This document shows positions 24,698 through 25,813 of a DNA stretch of 25,813 nucleotides, one piece after another. Position numbers and translations under genes: made by a program. The DNA is from Suillus spraguei (lineage: Eukaryota; Basidiomycota; Agaricomycetes; Boletales; Suillaceae): assembly GCA_016800925.1 (NCBI GenBank), contig JABCPU010000809.1, positions 1-25,813 of the forward strand. The letters run 5' to 3'. The first letter of the stretch is position 1. Each line of letters starts with the position of its first letter. Below the pieces are notes generated by a model. That model did no database searches, had not been told where the DNA came from, and was given only the letters and a program-made list of their open reading frames with translations.

Positions 24698-25813
24698 GTT
24701 CTGGACGCTAGACCAGATGAATCAAGTTATCGCTCAACTGGCCAGCATCGGTATGTACTATGTCTTGTATCGTCCAACTAGCATGTTTATTGACGATAAC
24801 AGAAGACCTTGCAGAAAAATGAGTCTATCGAGGAGACTGGTGTTGTATTCTGTGTGCGTGAGGCTATGAAATCAAATGTCAAACGCTAACCTTTTTGTTA
24901 ACAGGGCAGAATCTTGTACATCCTACGTATGTTGCTTTGTCAAAGATTAAGTATCATTGATTTGCCAGACGCACACAGCGCACTACCAATATCTGCATTG
25001 CCATAACCAACCTGAGGCTCGCCTGATTCAAACGCATGCTGTGAGAGAGAAGCGTCGAAAGAATAGGCTTGTTTCATTCATTGCAATGCTGCAGCTTATA
25101 GTGCTGTGTGTGCCATTACTATTGAATGCATCCAGAACCACTTCTGTTGATGGGATTGTGAATGGTGTAGAAGTTCGCCGATTTGTCGATAACTTCAGCA
25201 ACCAAACTAAAAGTCAAAATAACCCTGGTACGCTTTTCCGGTATCACAAAACAAGTATACCCCCTTGCTTAGTTCACAGCAGGTGCTCGATGGCCTTGGA
25301 CGTTGTTATCCTTGTTGTTCCAGGTATAGGACATCAGCAATCGCACAGACACTGTGCTCCTTCCTTGGTTTTAGGCGTCGGCTGCATTTTGCAGGAAATA
25401 TGGTGCAACACTTTTCCAGAGAAATGGATCCCTAGACTTGCGTTCGATCACTTCACATTCCGCAGTCTGACCGCTGACATTGTCAACCAGGCATATTACC
25501 TTGCGTAAGAAGAGAATAATGCTTATCATCATTACAGGCGTACCCACTTTTTTGTGTGTACTAAGGTAAGCAATTTTTCTGGTCATGATCACTTTGCATC
25601 GCTCATGGACTGGTTGTGCGATCGGGTCCATCTTGGATTCCTTTCAGGTGCCATTACAGACTTGAGTCCATCTGCACCCTAATCATTGCGTGCATTGTTA
25701 CTCTTTGCATCATGGCGTCTCTCCTGCTTGTGTTGGTGATTGCTAGCTATGGCCCAGTCTGGCTCGGATGCGACCGCAGTGATATCCCTTTTCTAAAAAT
25801 CCAGTGGACTGCA

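Larger units (their letters stand above)
23444..25813 (+). pseudogene. Agaricomycete membrane-protein family gene with WW-like N-terminus, decayed
   Basis: Many small exons can be traced. After an uncertain first exon (from 23444 or 23450), 23551-23621 reads DWQELVHPLGGTYYLTTER, a WW-like block (W, H-P-x-G, YY). Intron 23622-23666 follows, then a frame reading AKEDGWVLVVYPTIFMGEER and FQYYYVVPDHQIIAWLE. A one-base loss near 23858 precedes MDGHILFENVSTQVNG; introns 23919-23961 and 23988-24055; YWKHFEFFPHN, then TGA at 24087-24089; intron 24145-24194; an exon split by the solo LTR; intron 24751-24802; another frame break; then YQYLHCHNQPEARLIQTHAV, hydrophobic SFIAMLQLIVLCVPLLL and VDNFSNQTKS. 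A transmembrane segment (LIIACIVTLCIMASLLLVLV) lies near the window edge, where the gene continues. I recall this plan from a multicopy Agaricomycete family of unknown function. Confidence 0.6.

Overview
The window looks like a gene-poor, transposon-dominated stretch of a basidiomycete (Agaricomycete) nuclear genome. The evidence is many 42-87 bp GT-AG introns, Plavaka-type transposase remains, a chromodomain Ty3/Gypsy element, a DIRS-like reverse transcriptase remnant, and a decayed member of what I take to be an Agaricomycete membrane-protein family with a WW-like N-terminus. All family names come from motif recognition, not database searches.

Layout. 1-1800 is a satellite-like array of about 80-105 bp units in both orientations, joined by GC-rich palindromes. 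2101-2590 is a second minisatellite built on GGCCCACCCGT. 2726-3700 (minus) is a Plavaka transposase remnant. 4890-6960 (minus) is a DIRS-like gag/RT remnant split by an AT-rich insert at 4405-4870. 7297-7552 is an old, CpG-depleted LTR relic of the Gypsy family found complete further right. 7612-8102 holds paired direct repeats. 8087-11676 holds fragments of unrecognised, mostly broken multi-exon genes. 12204-13725 (plus) is a second, better preserved Plavaka gene, cut off where LTR sequence begins.

The centre is a 7.9 kb chromovirus-type Ty3/Gypsy retrotransposon (14134-22065), preceded head-to-head by an inverted partial LTR (13726-14133). It has LTRs about 2 percent different, TATA, primer-binding site and polypurine tract, gag with a CCHC knuckle, protease, and an intact 1063-residue RT-RNase H-integrase-chromodomain frame. 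Three details stand out. A canonical -1 slippery heptamer directly abuts the gag stop and is followed 5 nt later by a perfect 10-bp stem. The primer-binding site is complementary to 11 nt just after the LTR TATA box, suggesting Tf1-like self-priming. An antisense accessory gene lies between pol and the 3' LTR, with a coiled coil, cysteine pairs and an acidic tail.

The right flank (23444 to the window end) is a multi-exon membrane-protein pseudogene, split inside an exon by a 461-bp solo LTR with a perfect 5-bp target duplication (TCAAT). Removing the LTR and one TCAAT restores the reading frame. No tRNA, rRNA or CRISPR was found. Most genes here are broken; whether the single-base frame breaks in the young Gypsy element are mutations or assembly errors cannot be told from sequence alone.
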